45,155 nt of DNA, taken from assembly GCA_001603145.1 (NCBI GenBank), contig LVBI01000016.1, positions 1 to 45,155 on the forward strand. The letters run 5' to 3'. Below the pieces are notes generated by a model. That model was given only the letters and a program-made list of their open reading frames with translations, made no database searches and was not told where the DNA came from. The stretch is from Spirochaetales bacterium Spiro_07 (GTDB lineage Bacteria; Spirochaetota; Spirochaetia; Treponematales; Treponemataceae). Below, in pieces: positions 8,352 through 17,852 of the stretch. Within the stretch, counting starts at the first letter, position 1; each line of letters opens with the position of its first letter. A program made the translations under genes and the position numbers.

Positions 8352-8712
8352 TGAGTTCCCCTTAATTTCTTCTTATAAGATTTCTTATTCTACAACAGGA
8401 AAATCAAATTGCATAATGAATTCTGCAACCATAGGGAAAACTTCGGAAAGGTAACAGGCTCATTTATAGGTTCAATTTCGAGTTTTCAAAATTCGCAATT
8501 TTTTTGCAAAAATCGGTCATTGAGCGTAGTCGAAATGATCGATTTTCAATTTTTTTTCTAACAAAATTTCTGCATTTTGTGGTTTCGACTACGCTCAGCC
8601 ACCGAATTATAAAAACTCGACTTTTGACCTAAAAGATGGGCTGTTCAACAAGTTCGTTGCATAGCGTCATTCCGAATTTATTTCGGAATCTCTGCACTAT
8701 ATATAGCGCAGA
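8352..8712. repeat. Intergenic region with three dispersed repeat modules
   Basis: The 361-base gap has no gene. It holds a 15-bp inverted repeat (TGAGCGTAGTCGAAA at 8521-8535 against its complement at 8583-8597), a 21-base word at 8612-8632 that recurs exactly at 30408-30428, and at 8666-8691 a 26-base palindrome identical to 14495-14520 (ATTCCGAA..TTCGGAAT inside GTC and CT ends). An imperfect palindrome around CTATATATAG follows at about 8692-8711. Confidence 0.6.
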
Positions 8713-9228
8713 TTATGAAAGCAGGTCTATTACAAGCCCATTGAGCTCGTCGATTTTTGAAAGGAACGCAATCTGGTCGTGCTGAGAGAGGAGCACCTCT
8801 GCGGCAAGGTTTTCAAGCTTTTTGTCGATTATCTTGACGCGGCAGATTATTCTGTCTTTTGTAAGCGTAAGCCGCCTCTTGAACGTCTCAACTTCGTAGC
8901 TGTTCTTCACGACATAATCGACAAACTGCTTGACCGCTTCTTTATAGTTCTGCATCTCTTCGGGCATCTGGTTCTTGCGCAAGGCGTCGCCGGCCGAGCT
9001 GACCATTTCCTTGAGCTTGCTTATGGCCTCTTCGTAAGGCAGGTTGTCAATTTCAGATGTCTTGCTGACTTTTGCCGCTTCTTCGCTTGCATCAAAAGAA
9101 GCCTTGAGCATAGCCGAAAACTTCTGCTTGCGCTCAGCTTTCTTGGCTTCGGTCTCTTTTTTTCTGGCCTGAGCCGCCGCTTCTGCCGCCGCAGAAAAAT
9201 ATAAAGATGTGGGGTCAATCAGACTCAT
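8713..9228 (-). CDS. YaaR family (DUF327) protein
   Basis: The 171-residue sequence fits the YaaR/DUF327 family in length and in its C-terminal half: KQFVDYVVKNSYEVETFKRR, then VKIIDKKLENLAAEVLLSQH and the ending IDELNGLVIDLLS. The N-terminal ~55 residues are charged, Ala/Lys/Glu-rich and probably helical. Family function is not firmly known. It is soluble with no signal peptide. The start at 9228 is preceded by GAGGAGCAGGTGA. It stands alone on the minus strand, 126 bases from the transporter gene downstream. Confidence 0.8.
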   Translation of the reverse strand: MSLIDPTSLYFSAAAEAAAQARKKETEAKKAERKQKFSAMLKASFDASEEAAKVSKTSEIDNLPYEEAISKLKEMVSSAGDALRKNQMPEEMQNYKEAVKQFVDYVVKNSYEVETFKRRLTLTKDRIICRVKIIDKKLENLAAEVLLSQHDQIAFLSKIDELNGLVIDLLS

Positions 9229-9354
9229 TCACCTGCTCCTCTGCACAAAATAATAGCACACAGCAGACGATATTTCAAAAGTTTTATGGAAGATTCTGCC
9301 CGAATTTGTTCTGCAAACGGCGCAGTGCAAAATGCAGAAGCGGTAGATGCATTA

Positions 9355-9906
9355 TTACAGATACACCAGCCCGAACACAGCGCCGAGCGCAACCGCCATA
9401 ACCGGTGTAATCTTCTTGTAGACAAGCAGCAGCGTGCAGACGGCAAAAAAGGCAATGCACCAGATGTCTAGTCCCAAAAGCGGCGCAGCAATCGCAAAAG
9501 ACGGCACAACTGCAATATGAAAGACGTTCCATGCGGCAACGGCGACAAGCCCGGCCGAAACAGGCCTTACACAGTTAAACACGGATTTTACCGCCGGTGT
9601 GTTCTGGTATTTTTCGAAAAACCTTGCGATTATCAGAATTATGATGAACGAAGGCAGCACAGTTGCAAGCGTTACCGCAATGCCGCCGCTCACACCGAAA
9701 AACTTGCAGCCGATGTATGTCGCCATGTTTATGCCGATTGGCCCCGGCGTAGATTCAGAGACGGCAAGCATGTTGTAGAATTCAGCTGCATCTATATAGC
9801 CGCCTTCAACAAGCGGCTGGTACATAAGCGTTATGGCAACCTGGCCGCCGCCAATGGTGAAAAGCCCGATTTGAAAGAAAGTCCATAAAAGCTTGAATAA
9901 CGTCAT
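9355..9906 (-). CDS. Chromate-transporter family half protein (CHR domain)
   Basis: This is one CHR domain of about 183 residues starting at MTLFKLLWTFFQIGLFTIGGG. The family's signature glycine-rich motif (FTIGGGQVAITLM) and SESTPGPIGINMATYIG are present. The ATG at 9906 overlaps the stop of the upstream partner (ATGA), which decides this start over one 51 bases further upstream. Short CHR proteins work as pairs of antiparallel halves; related proteins expel chromate, but many pairs have unknown anion substrates. Five to six hydrophobic segments are visible. Confidence 0.85.
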   Translation of the reverse strand: MTLFKLLWTFFQIGLFTIGGGQVAITLMYQPLVEGGYIDAAEFYNMLAVSESTPGPIGINMATYIGCKFFGVSGGIAVTLATVLPSFIIILIIARFFEKYQNTPAVKSVFNCVRPVSAGLVAVAAWNVFHIAVVPSFAIAAPLLGLDIWCIAFFAVCTLLLVYKKITPVMAVALGAVFGLVYL

Positions 9907-10517
9907 TCTTTGTTCCTTTTCAGCACATAAAGGAAAACACCGAGCAAGATTGCGCACAATATGACAAGCGCGGTGTTTATCTTGAAAAAGACTATCAGCA
10001 CAAAGCTTGCGGCAAAAAGCAGCACCGTAAGCATGTTCTTGAAAATTATCGAACGGAAAGACCAGACAACTTTTGCAAGCAGCGCGGCGACAGCAATATT
10101 TACGCCGGCAAGTGCTTTTTTGACATAGGCGTTATCTGCAAAACCAGCGAGGAACATTGCGATAAGTGAAATTATGATGATTGACGGCGTAACTACGCCA
10201 AGCGTTGCAAGCAAAGAACCCAAAAAGCCGCCGCGCTCATAACCGATGAAAGTAGCCACGTTGACGGCGATAATGCCCGGCGTAGACTGCCCTATCGCGA
10301 AATAGTCCATCATGCGCTCTTTGGTTGCCCAGCCGCGCTTTTCGACAATCTCGCGCTCGAGTATCGGCAGCATTGCAAGCCCGCCCCCGAAGGTAACAAG
10401 CCCAATCTTAAAAAAAATCGCATAAAGCTCAAGCAGATTTTTCAAGCCCGCGCGGCCGCTTTTGCCATAGCCCGCGGCTTCTGTATCAGTTCCGCCTGTC
10501 TGTAAATCTTCTTTCAT
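9903..10517 (-). CDS. Chromate-transporter family half protein (CHR domain), partner
   Basis: The second CHR half, 204 residues, has the corresponding motifs LVTFGGGLAMLPILEREIV and GQSTPGIIAVNVATFIGYERGG after a ~27-residue polar leader. Its stop overlaps the start of the next gene by four bases, so the two are translationally coupled and probably form a heterodimeric membrane transporter. Chromate is the name-giving substrate, but it cannot be assigned here. The start is weakly supported by its ribosome binding site. Confidence 0.85.
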   Translation of the reverse strand: MKEDLQTGGTDTEAAGYGKSGRAGLKNLLELYAIFFKIGLVTFGGGLAMLPILEREIVEKRGWATKERMMDYFAIGQSTPGIIAVNVATFIGYERGGFLGSLLATLGVVTPSIIIISLIAMFLAGFADNAYVKKALAGVNIAVAALLAKVVWSFRSIIFKNMLTVLLFAASFVLIVFFKINTALVILCAILLGVFLYVLKRNKE

Positions 10518-10681
10518 ATGCCAAGTATACCGAAGCTAAATGGATTTGTACATAATCGAAAAAAGGTACAATGCCGCTCTTTTAAGGCTTTCCGGCCATT
10601 TGCAAAAGCTTTCACACATTTTTAAATTATCACATTAATTAAAGAGAGCTTTCACAGCTAGAAAGTTCTTACCGCTTTTGG

Positions 10682-10687
10682 TATAAT
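10682..10687 (+). promoter_or_regulatory. Putative -10 box for leuS
   Basis: A perfect TATAAT lies 14 bases before the first leader hairpin and 171 bases before the leuS start. No good -35 box sits at 16-18 bases. Confidence 0.35.
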
Positions 10688-10700
10688 CTCACATAAGGAA

Positions 10701-10828
10701 ACCTCTAAAAACTTCAGTTTTTAGAGGTAACTTTGAATATGCGATGTTGTAAATCGCGCCATTATAGCGATTTACAACTCGGCGGGTATCTCTAAAAAAT
10801 CACGGCTCGTGAGTTTTTAGAGATACCC
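10701..10828 (+). promoter_or_regulatory. Structured leader of leuS: three successive long hairpins
   Basis: Hairpin 1 is a perfect 13-bp stem (10701-10713 with 10716-10728). Hairpin 2 is a perfect 12-bp stem (10746-10757 with 10767-10778). Hairpin 3 is a 21-bp stem with one mismatch (10784-10804 with 10808-10828) ending 30 bases before the start codon. The arms of hairpins 1 and 3 share CTCTAAAAA/TTTTTAGAG, so 10703-10713 could also pair with 10812-10822. No T-box consensus is present. It could be an RNA regulator or an inserted palindromic element. Confidence 0.5.
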
Positions 10829-10858
10829 ATAATTGAATCTATTGTGAGAGGAAATCCG

Positions 10859-13384
10859 ATGGCAAAATATCCTTTTGAAACTATTGAACCCAAGTGGCAA
10901 AAATATTGGGAAGAAAACAAAACTTTTAAAGCAACAGAAGACAAGTCTTTTCCAAAAGAAAAGCGCAGATATGTTCTTGATATGTTCCCTTATCCTAGCG
11001 GTGCAGGCTTGCATGTCGGTCATCCGGAAGGCTACACAGCGACAGACATTTACTGCCGCTACCTCAGAATGAACGGCTACAATGTGCTTCATCCGATGGG
11101 CTACGATTCATTCGGTCTGCCGGCAGAAAACTACGCCATTAAGACAGGCACGCACCCGGCAACAACAACAAACGCCAACATTGCAAACTTTACGCGCCAG
11201 ATTAAGTCTCTCGGCTTTTCTTATGACTGGGACCGCTGCGTTTCAACTTGCGAGCCTTCATATTACAAATGGACACAATGGATTTTCCTTCAGCTTTACA
11301 AGAAAGGGCTTGCCTACGAAGCAGAAACACCGATTAACTGGTGCCCAAGCTGCCTTACTGGCCTTGCAAACGAAGAAGTTAAAGACGGAAAATGCGACCG
11401 CTGCGGCGCAACCGTTACACATAAGACAATCCGCCAGTGGATTTTGAAAATCACTGACTATGCAGACAAGCTGCTTGAAGACCTTGATTCGCTTGACTGG
11501 CCTGAAAGCGTTAAGCTGATGCAGAAAAACTGGATCGGCAGAAGCGAAGGCTGCGAGATGGGCTTTAAAATTGCCGACAAAGACGGCAAGCCGACCGAAG
11601 ACGAGCTCCGCATTTACACGACACGCTGCGACACGCTTTTCGGTGCAACTTACATGGTTGTTGCGCCTGAGCATAAGCTTGTCAAAAAGCTGACGACGCC
11701 TGAACAGAAAGCAGCCGTTGAAGCTTACATCGAGGCTGCCGCAAAGAAGAGCGATCTTGAGCGCACAGACCTTGCCAAAGACAAGACCGGCGTTTTCAGC
11801 GGAAGCTACGCCATAAACCCTGTAAACAATCAGCTTATTCCGATTTGGATTGCGGATTACGTTCTCATCAGCTACGGAACAGGTGCAATCATGGCTGTTC
11901 CGGCTCACGATGACCGTGACTGGGAATTTGCTAAGAAGTTCAACCTGCCTATCATTGAAGTGCTCAAGAGCGAAGTAAACGTTCAGGAGCAGGCTTGGAC
12001 ACAAGACGGCATTCACGTCAACTCTGAATTTTTGAACGGACTCAACAAGCAGGAAGCAATCGACAAGATGCTTGAATGGCTCGGCGAGCGTAAAATCGGC
12101 AAAAAGGCCATCAACTATAAGCTCCGCGACTGGGTTTACAGCCGCCAGCGTTACTGGGGCGAGCCGATTCCGCTGATTCACTGCCCGACTTGCGGAACAG
12201 TGCCAGTGCCTGATGAAGAGCTGCCGCTCGAACTGCCTGCCGTAAAGACTTATCAGCCGACCGGCACAGGCGAAAGCCCGCTTGCCGCAATTGATTCTTG
12301 GGTAAATTGCAAATGCCCGAAATGCGGCGGTGCTGCAAAGCGCGAGACAAACACAATGCCGCAGTGGGGCGGTTCATGCTGGTATTATCTCCGCTACCTC
12401 GACCCAACGAACAACGGCGCATTTGCCTCAAAAGAAGCAATCGACTATTGGATGCCGGTTGATCTCTATGTAGGCGGCGCGGAACATGCTGTTCTTCACC
12501 TGCTTTATGCAAGATTCTGGCATAAGGTGCTTTACGATTTGGGTCTCGTCAACACAAAAGAGCCTTTCCAGCGCCTCATCAATCAGGGTCTTATCACCTC
12601 TTTCGCCTTTCAGCGCAAGAACAAAACTTTGGTTCCGACAGACGAAGTTGAAGAAAAGAACGGCGAATTCTTTGAAAAAGCCACAGGCGAAAAGCTTGAG
12701 CGCGTTATCGCAAAGATGTCAAAATCTCTTAAGAACGTAATAAACCCGGACGACGTAATCAAGGAATATGGCGCAGACAGTGTGCGCATGTACGAAATGT
12801 TCATGGGCCCGCTCGAAGTTTCAAAGCCGTGGAACACTCAGGGCTTGATCGGCGTAAGCCGTTTCCTTGAGAAAATCTGGGCGTTGAGCGAAAAGCCGCT
12901 TACAGACAAACCGGCCGAAGGTGACATCCGAAAATCGCTTCACAAGACAATCAAGAAAGTAACAGAAGACACATCAACACTTAATTTCAACACTGCAATA
13001 AGCCAGATGATGATTTTTGTGAACGACATTTCAAAGCTTCAGGAACTGCCGAAAGACTTGTGGACAGACTTTGTTAAGCTGCTTGCACCTTATGCACCGC
13101 ATCTCGGCGAAGAATTGTGGCAGAAGCTCGGCAACAATAACACAATTTCATACGAAAAATGGCCTTCATATAACGAAGAATTCTGCGCTGATGACAGCTG
13201 CACCGTAGTTGTTCAGGTTAACGGAAAAATCCGCGACAAGATTACGGCTGCGCTCAATGCAGACAAGGCTGAAATTGAAAAAGCTGCGCTTGCAACTGAA
13301 GGTGCAAAACGCTTTATGGAAGGCAAAACAGTCGTTAAGGTTGTTGTTGTTCCGAACAAGCTTGTAAATATCGTAGTAAAATAA
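10859..13384 (+). CDS. leuS: Leucyl-tRNA synthetase
   Basis: The enzyme attaches leucine to tRNA(Leu). The 841-residue protein has the class I signatures: HVGH at residues 52-55 in [16 protein letters not shown] and KMSKS at 619-623. A zinc-binding insert ([20 protein letters not shown]) and the CP1 editing domain ([20 protein letters not shown], then [15 protein letters not shown]) are complete. The ATG at 10859 is preferred over an upstream GTG because GAGAGGAAA precedes it and [17 protein letters not shown] is the usual N-terminus. The threonine aldolase gene begins four bases after its stop. Confidence 0.97.
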   Translation: MAKYPFETIEPKWQKYWEENKTFKATEDKSFPKEKRRYVLDMFPYPSGAGLHVGHPEGYTATDIYCRYLRMNGYNVLHPMGYDSFGLPAENYAIKTGTHPATTTNANIANFTRQIKSLGFSYDWDRCVSTCEPSYYKWTQWIFLQLYKKGLAYEAETPINWCPSCLTGLANEEVKDGKCDRCGATVTHKTIRQWILKITDYADKLLEDLDSLDWPESVKLMQKNWIGRSEGCEMGFKIADKDGKPTEDELRIYTTRCDTLFGATYMVVAPEHKLVKKLTTPEQKAAVEAYIEAAAKKSDLERTDLAKDKTGVFSGSYAINPVNNQLIPIWIADYVLISYGTGAIMAVPAHDDRDWEFAKKFNLPIIEVLKSEVNVQEQAWTQDGIHVNSEFLNGLNKQEAIDKMLEWLGERKIGKKAINYKLRDWVYSRQRYWGEPIPLIHCPTCGTVPVPDEELPLELPAVKTYQPTGTGESPLAAIDSWVNCKCPKCGGAAKRETNTMPQWGGSCWYYLRYLDPTNNGAFASKEAIDYWMPVDLYVGGAEHAVLHLLYARFWHKVLYDLGLVNTKEPFQRLINQGLITSFAFQRKNKTLVPTDEVEEKNGEFFEKATGEKLERVIAKMSKSLKNVINPDDVIKEYGADSVRMYEMFMGPLEVSKPWNTQGLIGVSRFLEKIWALSEKPLTDKPAEGDIRKSLHKTIKKVTEDTSTLNFNTAISQMMIFVNDISKLQELPKDLWTDFVKLLAPYAPHLGEELWQKLGNNNTISYEKWPSYNEEFCADDSCTVVVQVNGKIRDKITAALNADKAEIEKAALATEGAKRFMEGKTVVKVVVVPNKLVNIVVK

Positions 13385-13388
13385 GCTT

Positions 13389-14429
13389 ATGATGAATTAC
13401 ATTGATTTTAGAAGCGACAGCGTTACATGGCCGACAGAAGAAATGCGCTCTGCCATGCAGCAGGCTATTGTCGGTGACGACGCTTTTGGTGAAGACCCGA
13501 CGACAGCAGAGCTTGAAAGCTACGGTGCAAGCCTTGTCGGCAAAGAAGCCGCTGCCTTTGTGCCTTCCGGCACATTTGCAAACCAGATTGCGCTTATTAC
13601 GCACTGCAACCGCGGCGATGAAATCATAATCGACGACCGCTCGCATATCGTTCAGTTTGAATCTGGCGGTGCGGCCGCCCTTGCCAACGTTCAGTTCAGA
13701 ACAATTGAACCGAAAGGCAAAGCTGTTTCCATTGACGAAATTACAGCCAAAATCCGCAAGGGCGAAGACGAGACAGAGCCGAAAACAGCTTTAATCTGCA
13801 TTGAAGACACGATGCTCAACGGTAACACAATTCCTCTTGAGACTATGCGCGAGCTGCGCTATCTTTCGTCGCGCTACCATGTGCCTGTGCATCTTGACGG
13901 TGCGCGCCTTTTCAATGCCGCCGCCGCCCAGAATGTATCAGCTGCAGAAATTGCACAGAACGCAGATTCTGTGATGATTTCTCTCTCAAAAGGCTTGTGC
14001 GCTCCGGCTGGCGCGCTGCTTTGCGGCAGCAAAAGCTTTATCAGCAAGGCTAAAGCCAAGCGCAACCTGCTCGGCGGCACAATGCACCAGAGCGGCGTAC
14101 TTGCAGCGGCGGGGCTTGTGGCTCTTAAAACAATGCGTCAGCGTCTTGCACAAGACCACGAAACGGCGTTCTATCTTGCAAACAGCCTAACCCAATTTGA
14201 AGAGCTTGAAATTGACATTACAAGCGTTGAAACGAACATGGTCTATTGCAAGTTCAAAGACGAAAATTTTGAAAGCGAATCTTTGTGCGATTTCTTCAAG
14301 AGCCGGAACATTCTGGTTAAGCTTAACAAGCAGGGCGACGGCATGATGCTGATTACGCACAGATGGATAAACAGACAAGATGTTGACACGTTCGTAAACG
14401 CTATGTCAGACTTCTTAAAAAGCAGCTGA
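13389..14429 (+). CDS. ltaE: Low-specificity L-threonine aldolase (PLP-dependent)
   Basis: The enzyme cleaves L-threonine or allo-threonine to glycine and acetaldehyde. The 346-residue sequence starts with the family pattern FRSDSVTWPTEEMRSAM and GDDAFGEDPTTAELE. The PLP-binding lysine is Lys201 in SLSKGLCAPAG, and the aspartate that contacts the ring nitrogen lies in HLDGARLFNAAAA (about 168-180). Two ATGs stand side by side at 13389 and 13392. It follows leuS by four bases, so it is probably co-transcribed, and a strong terminator ends the unit. Confidence 0.9.
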   Translation: MMNYIDFRSDSVTWPTEEMRSAMQQAIVGDDAFGEDPTTAELESYGASLVGKEAAAFVPSGTFANQIALITHCNRGDEIIIDDRSHIVQFESGGAAALANVQFRTIEPKGKAVSIDEITAKIRKGEDETEPKTALICIEDTMLNGNTIPLETMRELRYLSSRYHVPVHLDGARLFNAAAAQNVSAAEIAQNADSVMISLSKGLCAPAGALLCGSKSFISKAKAKRNLLGGTMHQSGVLAAAGLVALKTMRQRLAQDHETAFYLANSLTQFEELEIDITSVETNMVYCKFKDENFESESLCDFFKSRNILVKLNKQGDGMMLITHRWINRQDVDTFVNAMSDFLKSS

Positions 14430-14454
14430 CATTTTTCATGCTTTGGCAAAAAAA

Positions 14455-14486
14455 AGACTGGCTAAAAACGGCCAGTCTTTTTTTAT
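14455..14486 (+). terminator. Rho-independent terminator after leuS-ltaE
   Basis: AGACTGGC (14455-14462) pairs with GCCAGTCT (14471-14478) across an 8-base loop and is followed by a T-run. A preceding A-run makes it potentially bidirectional. Confidence 0.85.
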
Positions 14487-14494
14487 TTTTCATT

Positions 14495-14520
14495 GTCATT
14501 CCGAATTTATTTCGGAATCT
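14495..14520. repeat. Dispersed GTCATT...AATCT palindrome
   Basis: The 26-base element is identical to 8666-8691: constant ends around the stem TCCGAA/TTCGGA. Related copies with different stems are at 27607, 30299, 30350 (inverted), 41765 and 41898. Confidence 0.65.
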
Positions 14521-14542
14521 GCTTTCATATAACTAATATGAA

Positions 14543-15310
14543 TTATTGCGCGTTCGATGCTTTATCCCATGCATACAAGAATTCGAGCATATACTGCTGA
14601 ATATTGCCGAACCATTTCTGCTGCATCTTGCAAGCTTCAACGCCAATGTATCTGTAGTGCCAGCACTCATATCTGTAGCCGGTCACATCTTCGTATCCAT
14701 CAGGGAAAGACAGCGAAAAGCCGTATTTCATGGCGTTTTTCGCAAGCCACTTGCCCTGCTTTGTCTCGACAAAATCATCAGTTATAGAGCCAAAGTCAAT
14801 TGCAGTGCCAAGCTGATGCTGGCTTGTACCCGGTCTTGCAGATTCTCTGTCTGCGGCTGCTTGACCTAGCTGCTTTACGTTGCGTGCATAAAGCTTAGCC
14901 TGATAATCGTAGCTTCTGAAAGTTGAGCTTACAAGAATCGTAATACCGTCGTTGGCCGCCGCATCAGACATTGTGCAAAGCGCCTTTTCAACCGGTATTC
15001 TCAAAGACAAGTCGTTGCGGTTAATCGCATAATGATTATTCTTTACAAGCGGAACCAAATCCTCGGGCACGTAGTCTTTGCTCAAATAATGCTTCTTGTC
15101 TACAAGGGTCAAAAGATAATCTTTGTCGGCGGCAAGCACAGCGTCAACGTCGCTTAAAAACTGCTCTTTATTTGCAAGAATCAGCTTTTCGCTCGGCAAG
15201 TTCAGCGAACTAAGCACAGACTCAAGCAGCTGGTCTTTTTTAGTATCCGCGCATGAAACAGAAACAATAAGGCTGAACAGCAGCGGCAGAATAAACCATT
15301 TCTTTGACAT
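14543..15310 (-). CDS. VanY-type D-alanyl-D-alanine carboxypeptidase lipoprotein (M15)
   Basis: The protein trims the terminal D-alanine from cell-wall peptides. An N-terminal hydrophobic stretch ends in VSVSC (Cys20), a loose spirochaetal lipobox, so it is probably a lipoprotein facing the periplasm. The M15B catalytic set is visible: SSTFRSYDYQ near 128-137, the zinc ligands in TSQHQLGTAIDFG (His165, Asp172) and the catalytic pair in YECWHYR (Glu215, His218). Its ATG shares bases with the stop of the STAS gene (TAATG), so it is translationally coupled to a signalling operon. Confidence 0.88.
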   Translation of the reverse strand: MSKKWFILPLLFSLIVSVSCADTKKDQLLESVLSSLNLPSEKLILANKEQFLSDVDAVLAADKDYLLTLVDKKHYLSKDYVPEDLVPLVKNNHYAINRNDLSLRIPVEKALCTMSDAAANDGITILVSSTFRSYDYQAKLYARNVKQLGQAAADRESARPGTSQHQLGTAIDFGSITDDFVETKQGKWLAKNAMKYGFSLSFPDGYEDVTGYRYECWHYRYIGVEACKMQQKWFGNIQQYMLEFLYAWDKASNAQ

Positions 15311-15636
15311 TACAATACTTCCGTAAGAGAAAAGATAATAGGAAAGCAGTCTGCAAAGCCTGTAGATTCAATCGCTTTTTGCGCAATTACAGACGGATGC
15401 ATTATGTAAATCTTGTTGCCGGCTTCTTCCGCATCATCATACGCGGCAAGCAATACGCCAAGCCCCGATGAAGACAAGTTCGAGATTTCGGCCATGTCAA
15501 TTACAAGATTCGTTTCCTTTACTATAGAAAAGACTTTCGTCTGAAAATCTAAATATGTATAAGAATTAAGCACGCCTGAAACTTCAAGCAGAACATAATT
15601 CGCACCTTTTTTCTCCTTAATTACGATTTGTTCCAT
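15310..15636 (-). CDS. STAS-domain anti-sigma-factor antagonist
   Basis: The 108-residue single-domain protein matches the SpoIIAA/RsbV type. The phosphorylation loop is NLSSSGLGVLL, with Ser56/Ser57 as the likely acceptor. Such proteins are phosphorylated by an anti-sigma kinase and dephosphorylated by a PP2C-type phosphatase, releasing or sequestering a partner. The two SpoIIE-type phosphatases immediately upstream in the same operon are the obvious dephosphorylating enzymes. No kinase gene is present in the window. An AGGGGG lies about 14 bases before the start. Confidence 0.88.
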   Translation of the reverse strand: MEQIVIKEKKGANYVLLEVSGVLNSYTYLDFQTKVFSIVKETNLVIDMAEISNLSSSGLGVLLAAYDDAEEAGNKIYIMHPSVIAQKAIESTGFADCFPIIFSLTEVL

Positions 15637-15699
15637 AAGCTAAAAGACCCCCTTTCCTTTAGTCAAAACAGCATACCTTATAAGTCGACTGAAAAGCCC

Positions 15700-17847
15700 C
15701 TACTCTTGAGGTTTTAGCATTCTCAGCGAAACGATAGTAACGTCATCCTGAAGCTCTTTTGAAACGAACTGCAGCATGTCGTCATATATAAACTGAATCA
15801 ACCTGCTTGAGTCATAAGTCTTGTTGTCAAGAATAACCTTCTGAACGCGGTCTTTGCCATAGAATTCGCCGCGCAAAGAAACTGAATCCAAAAGACCGTC
15901 TGTACAAGCAAGAACAATGTCGCCCGGGTTGAGCTTTATCTTCTTAACCTTGACGAGTGGGCTTATCTTCTTTGCGAAGCCCAAAACCTTTCCGTCGCCC
16001 TGAATCTCAATTACATTGTTGTACGCTTCAGTGTACAAGTACAAAACCGGAAGACCGCAGTTGATGTAGTACATAACATTTTCGTTGAAATCGAAAAGCG
16101 CGAACACACCGGCAAAGAAAGTGCCTCTCGGCAGGTTGTACTTGATAAAGTAATTGACCTTCTCGATAAGCTCCTTGAAATCGCCTGTTTCGGCAAGCAA
16201 CGTGCGTATAATTGACTTCAAGATGACCATAGACATACTTGCGTTCAAGCCCTTGCCCGAAACGTCGCCCATAATCATCATGTAGCGGCTGTCGGTCAAT
16301 CTGATGAAATCAATGAAGTCACCGCCAAGACTGCGCGCAGACTGCGAGATATACCCCAAATCAATAGAAGGAACATTGATGCGGTCAACGTTATCCTGAA
16401 TTGAGCGGATAATCTGAGAAGACATCTGAATTTCGCGGTCAACAGTACCAATAACAGACTGGTTCGCTATGTTCTTCAGATAAAAGCCGAACAAGAAGAA
16501 GTACGAATAAAGATTGTTCAACGCCTTGTGGTCATAATCTGAAAAACCGTTGCCGTGGCGTTTTACGCCTAGCGAGATAATTCCGAATATGTGACGGCCT
16601 TCCTTAAGAACGATAATCAGCTCTGAATCCAAAGCTGTGAAAAACTTAAGGAAATCATCTCTGAATGTAGAAAATTCGTGGCGCGAAGCAGCCTGTGTCT
16701 TTGAAATGACCGTGCTCGTGCAGCCCGAAATTGAATCTATCAACGCTTCTTTAGTCGAAATAGATGGCGAAGGCTTTCCGTCTGAATGATGAATCGACTT
16801 GATTTCGCCAGTGTCGTTGTCAAGCAGCAGCTCTACATGCATTGTTTCTGTAAACTGCTTCATGAGCGCAACGAATTCGTCAATCAATTTACCCGGCTCT
16901 TCGTTATAGTCGAATGCAGCCATCTTTTCTTCGAGAGATGCTTCATAGTTTGAGCCTTGAGCAAAGCCCATCTTTCTAACTTTGTAGGCGATTGTTCTCT
17001 GAATTATAACGAGCAATGCCGCACCGATTGTGAATGCGCACCAGAAGAACAGCGGCATAGTTGCTCTGAACGGGAACAACACAGCAAACAAAAAGCCAGC
17101 CAGCAAAGACGGTGCCGCAAAGTCAATGAGGAACTTCAACAGCCAGCTGCGCACTGTGTTAATGTCAATCATCATAGATGAGCGCACAGCTACAAAGCAG
17201 ATTGCCACTACAATTGCTATACAATATGTAAACAGCAGATAATACAAAGGCGAATACGGGATTGCAAAGCTCAACAACTTGTAAAGGCCCAAGCTCACAA
17301 TGATTCCGCAAACGATGGTAAGCATCTGCTGCTTATAAAGCTTGTTCTTATTGTTCAGTGCATTACGCAAAAGCACAACAAGCGAAATTGCAGGCAGCAA
17401 AATTATATAAGACATACGGAAAAGCGTGTACCACGAAAAACCAAGAACAGGCGATTGTTCGCTTACAACGTCAAGTCCGTTTGTATCAGAAAGCGAAACA
17501 TGCTTAAAATTCCAAACAAGGAATAACGCCGCCGCCAGAAGAACATATCTTATAATAGTATAAATCTTATGAGCTTCGAATTTCGGGCACTGAATAGAGA
17601 AAATCATAAGCGAAATGCTGAACAACGCATAACCAATCTGCATCAATTTGCAGGTCAAGTTAATCAGCTGCTCATTCTTAGCGAACAACGAAAGGAACAC
17701 AAGCAAAACCAAGACAACTTCTACACCCAAAGACAGAAGCAATGTTGTCAAAGCTTTTGACTTAGTTTCCTTCTCATCAAGATCTACGTGCAACGTAAAG
17801 AATATGATTCCAGCAATAAGAAAGACATTCAACAAAAAGAAAATCAT
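15700..17847 (-). CDS. Membrane SpoIIE-family PP2C phosphatase with GAF-like region
   Basis: This 715-residue protein has about seven to eight hydrophobic segments in the first ~290 residues, a GAF-like middle part (about 310-460) and a C-terminal PP2C/SpoIIE domain. Metal-binding and core motifs are ARSLGGDFIDF, MMIMGDVSGKGLNASM, LACTDGLLDS and the final DDVTIVSLRM. It is expected to dephosphorylate a STAS protein, and one is encoded 63 bases downstream. Its start is five bases after the stop of the second phosphatase, with GAGAGG in place. The two phosphatases share the C-terminal domain but have different sensors. Confidence 0.88.
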   Translation of the reverse strand: MIFFLLNVFLIAGIIFFTLHVDLDEKETKSKALTTLLLSLGVEVVLVLLVFLSLFAKNEQLINLTCKLMQIGYALFSISLMIFSIQCPKFEAHKIYTIIRYVLLAAALFLVWNFKHVSLSDTNGLDVVSEQSPVLGFSWYTLFRMSYIILLPAISLVVLLRNALNNKNKLYKQQMLTIVCGIIVSLGLYKLLSFAIPYSPLYYLLFTYCIAIVVAICFVAVRSSMMIDINTVRSWLLKFLIDFAAPSLLAGFLFAVLFPFRATMPLFFWCAFTIGAALLVIIQRTIAYKVRKMGFAQGSNYEASLEEKMAAFDYNEEPGKLIDEFVALMKQFTETMHVELLLDNDTGEIKSIHHSDGKPSPSISTKEALIDSISGCTSTVISKTQAASRHEFSTFRDDFLKFFTALDSELIIVLKEGRHIFGIISLGVKRHGNGFSDYDHKALNNLYSYFFLFGFYLKNIANQSVIGTVDREIQMSSQIIRSIQDNVDRINVPSIDLGYISQSARSLGGDFIDFIRLTDSRYMMIMGDVSGKGLNASMSMVILKSIIRTLLAETGDFKELIEKVNYFIKYNLPRGTFFAGVFALFDFNENVMYYINCGLPVLYLYTEAYNNVIEIQGDGKVLGFAKKISPLVKVKKIKLNPGDIVLACTDGLLDSVSLRGEFYGKDRVQKVILDNKTYDSSRLIQFIYDDMLQFVSKELQDDVTIVSLRMLKPQE

Positions 17848-17852
17848 AATTC

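Noticed and set aside
10701-10828. T-box riboswitch for leuS
   Set aside because: No T-box consensus or antiterminator with a T-run; only long perfect hairpins.
11258-12181. 307-codon frame opposite leuS
   Set aside because: Antisense shadow of a certain gene; no family features.
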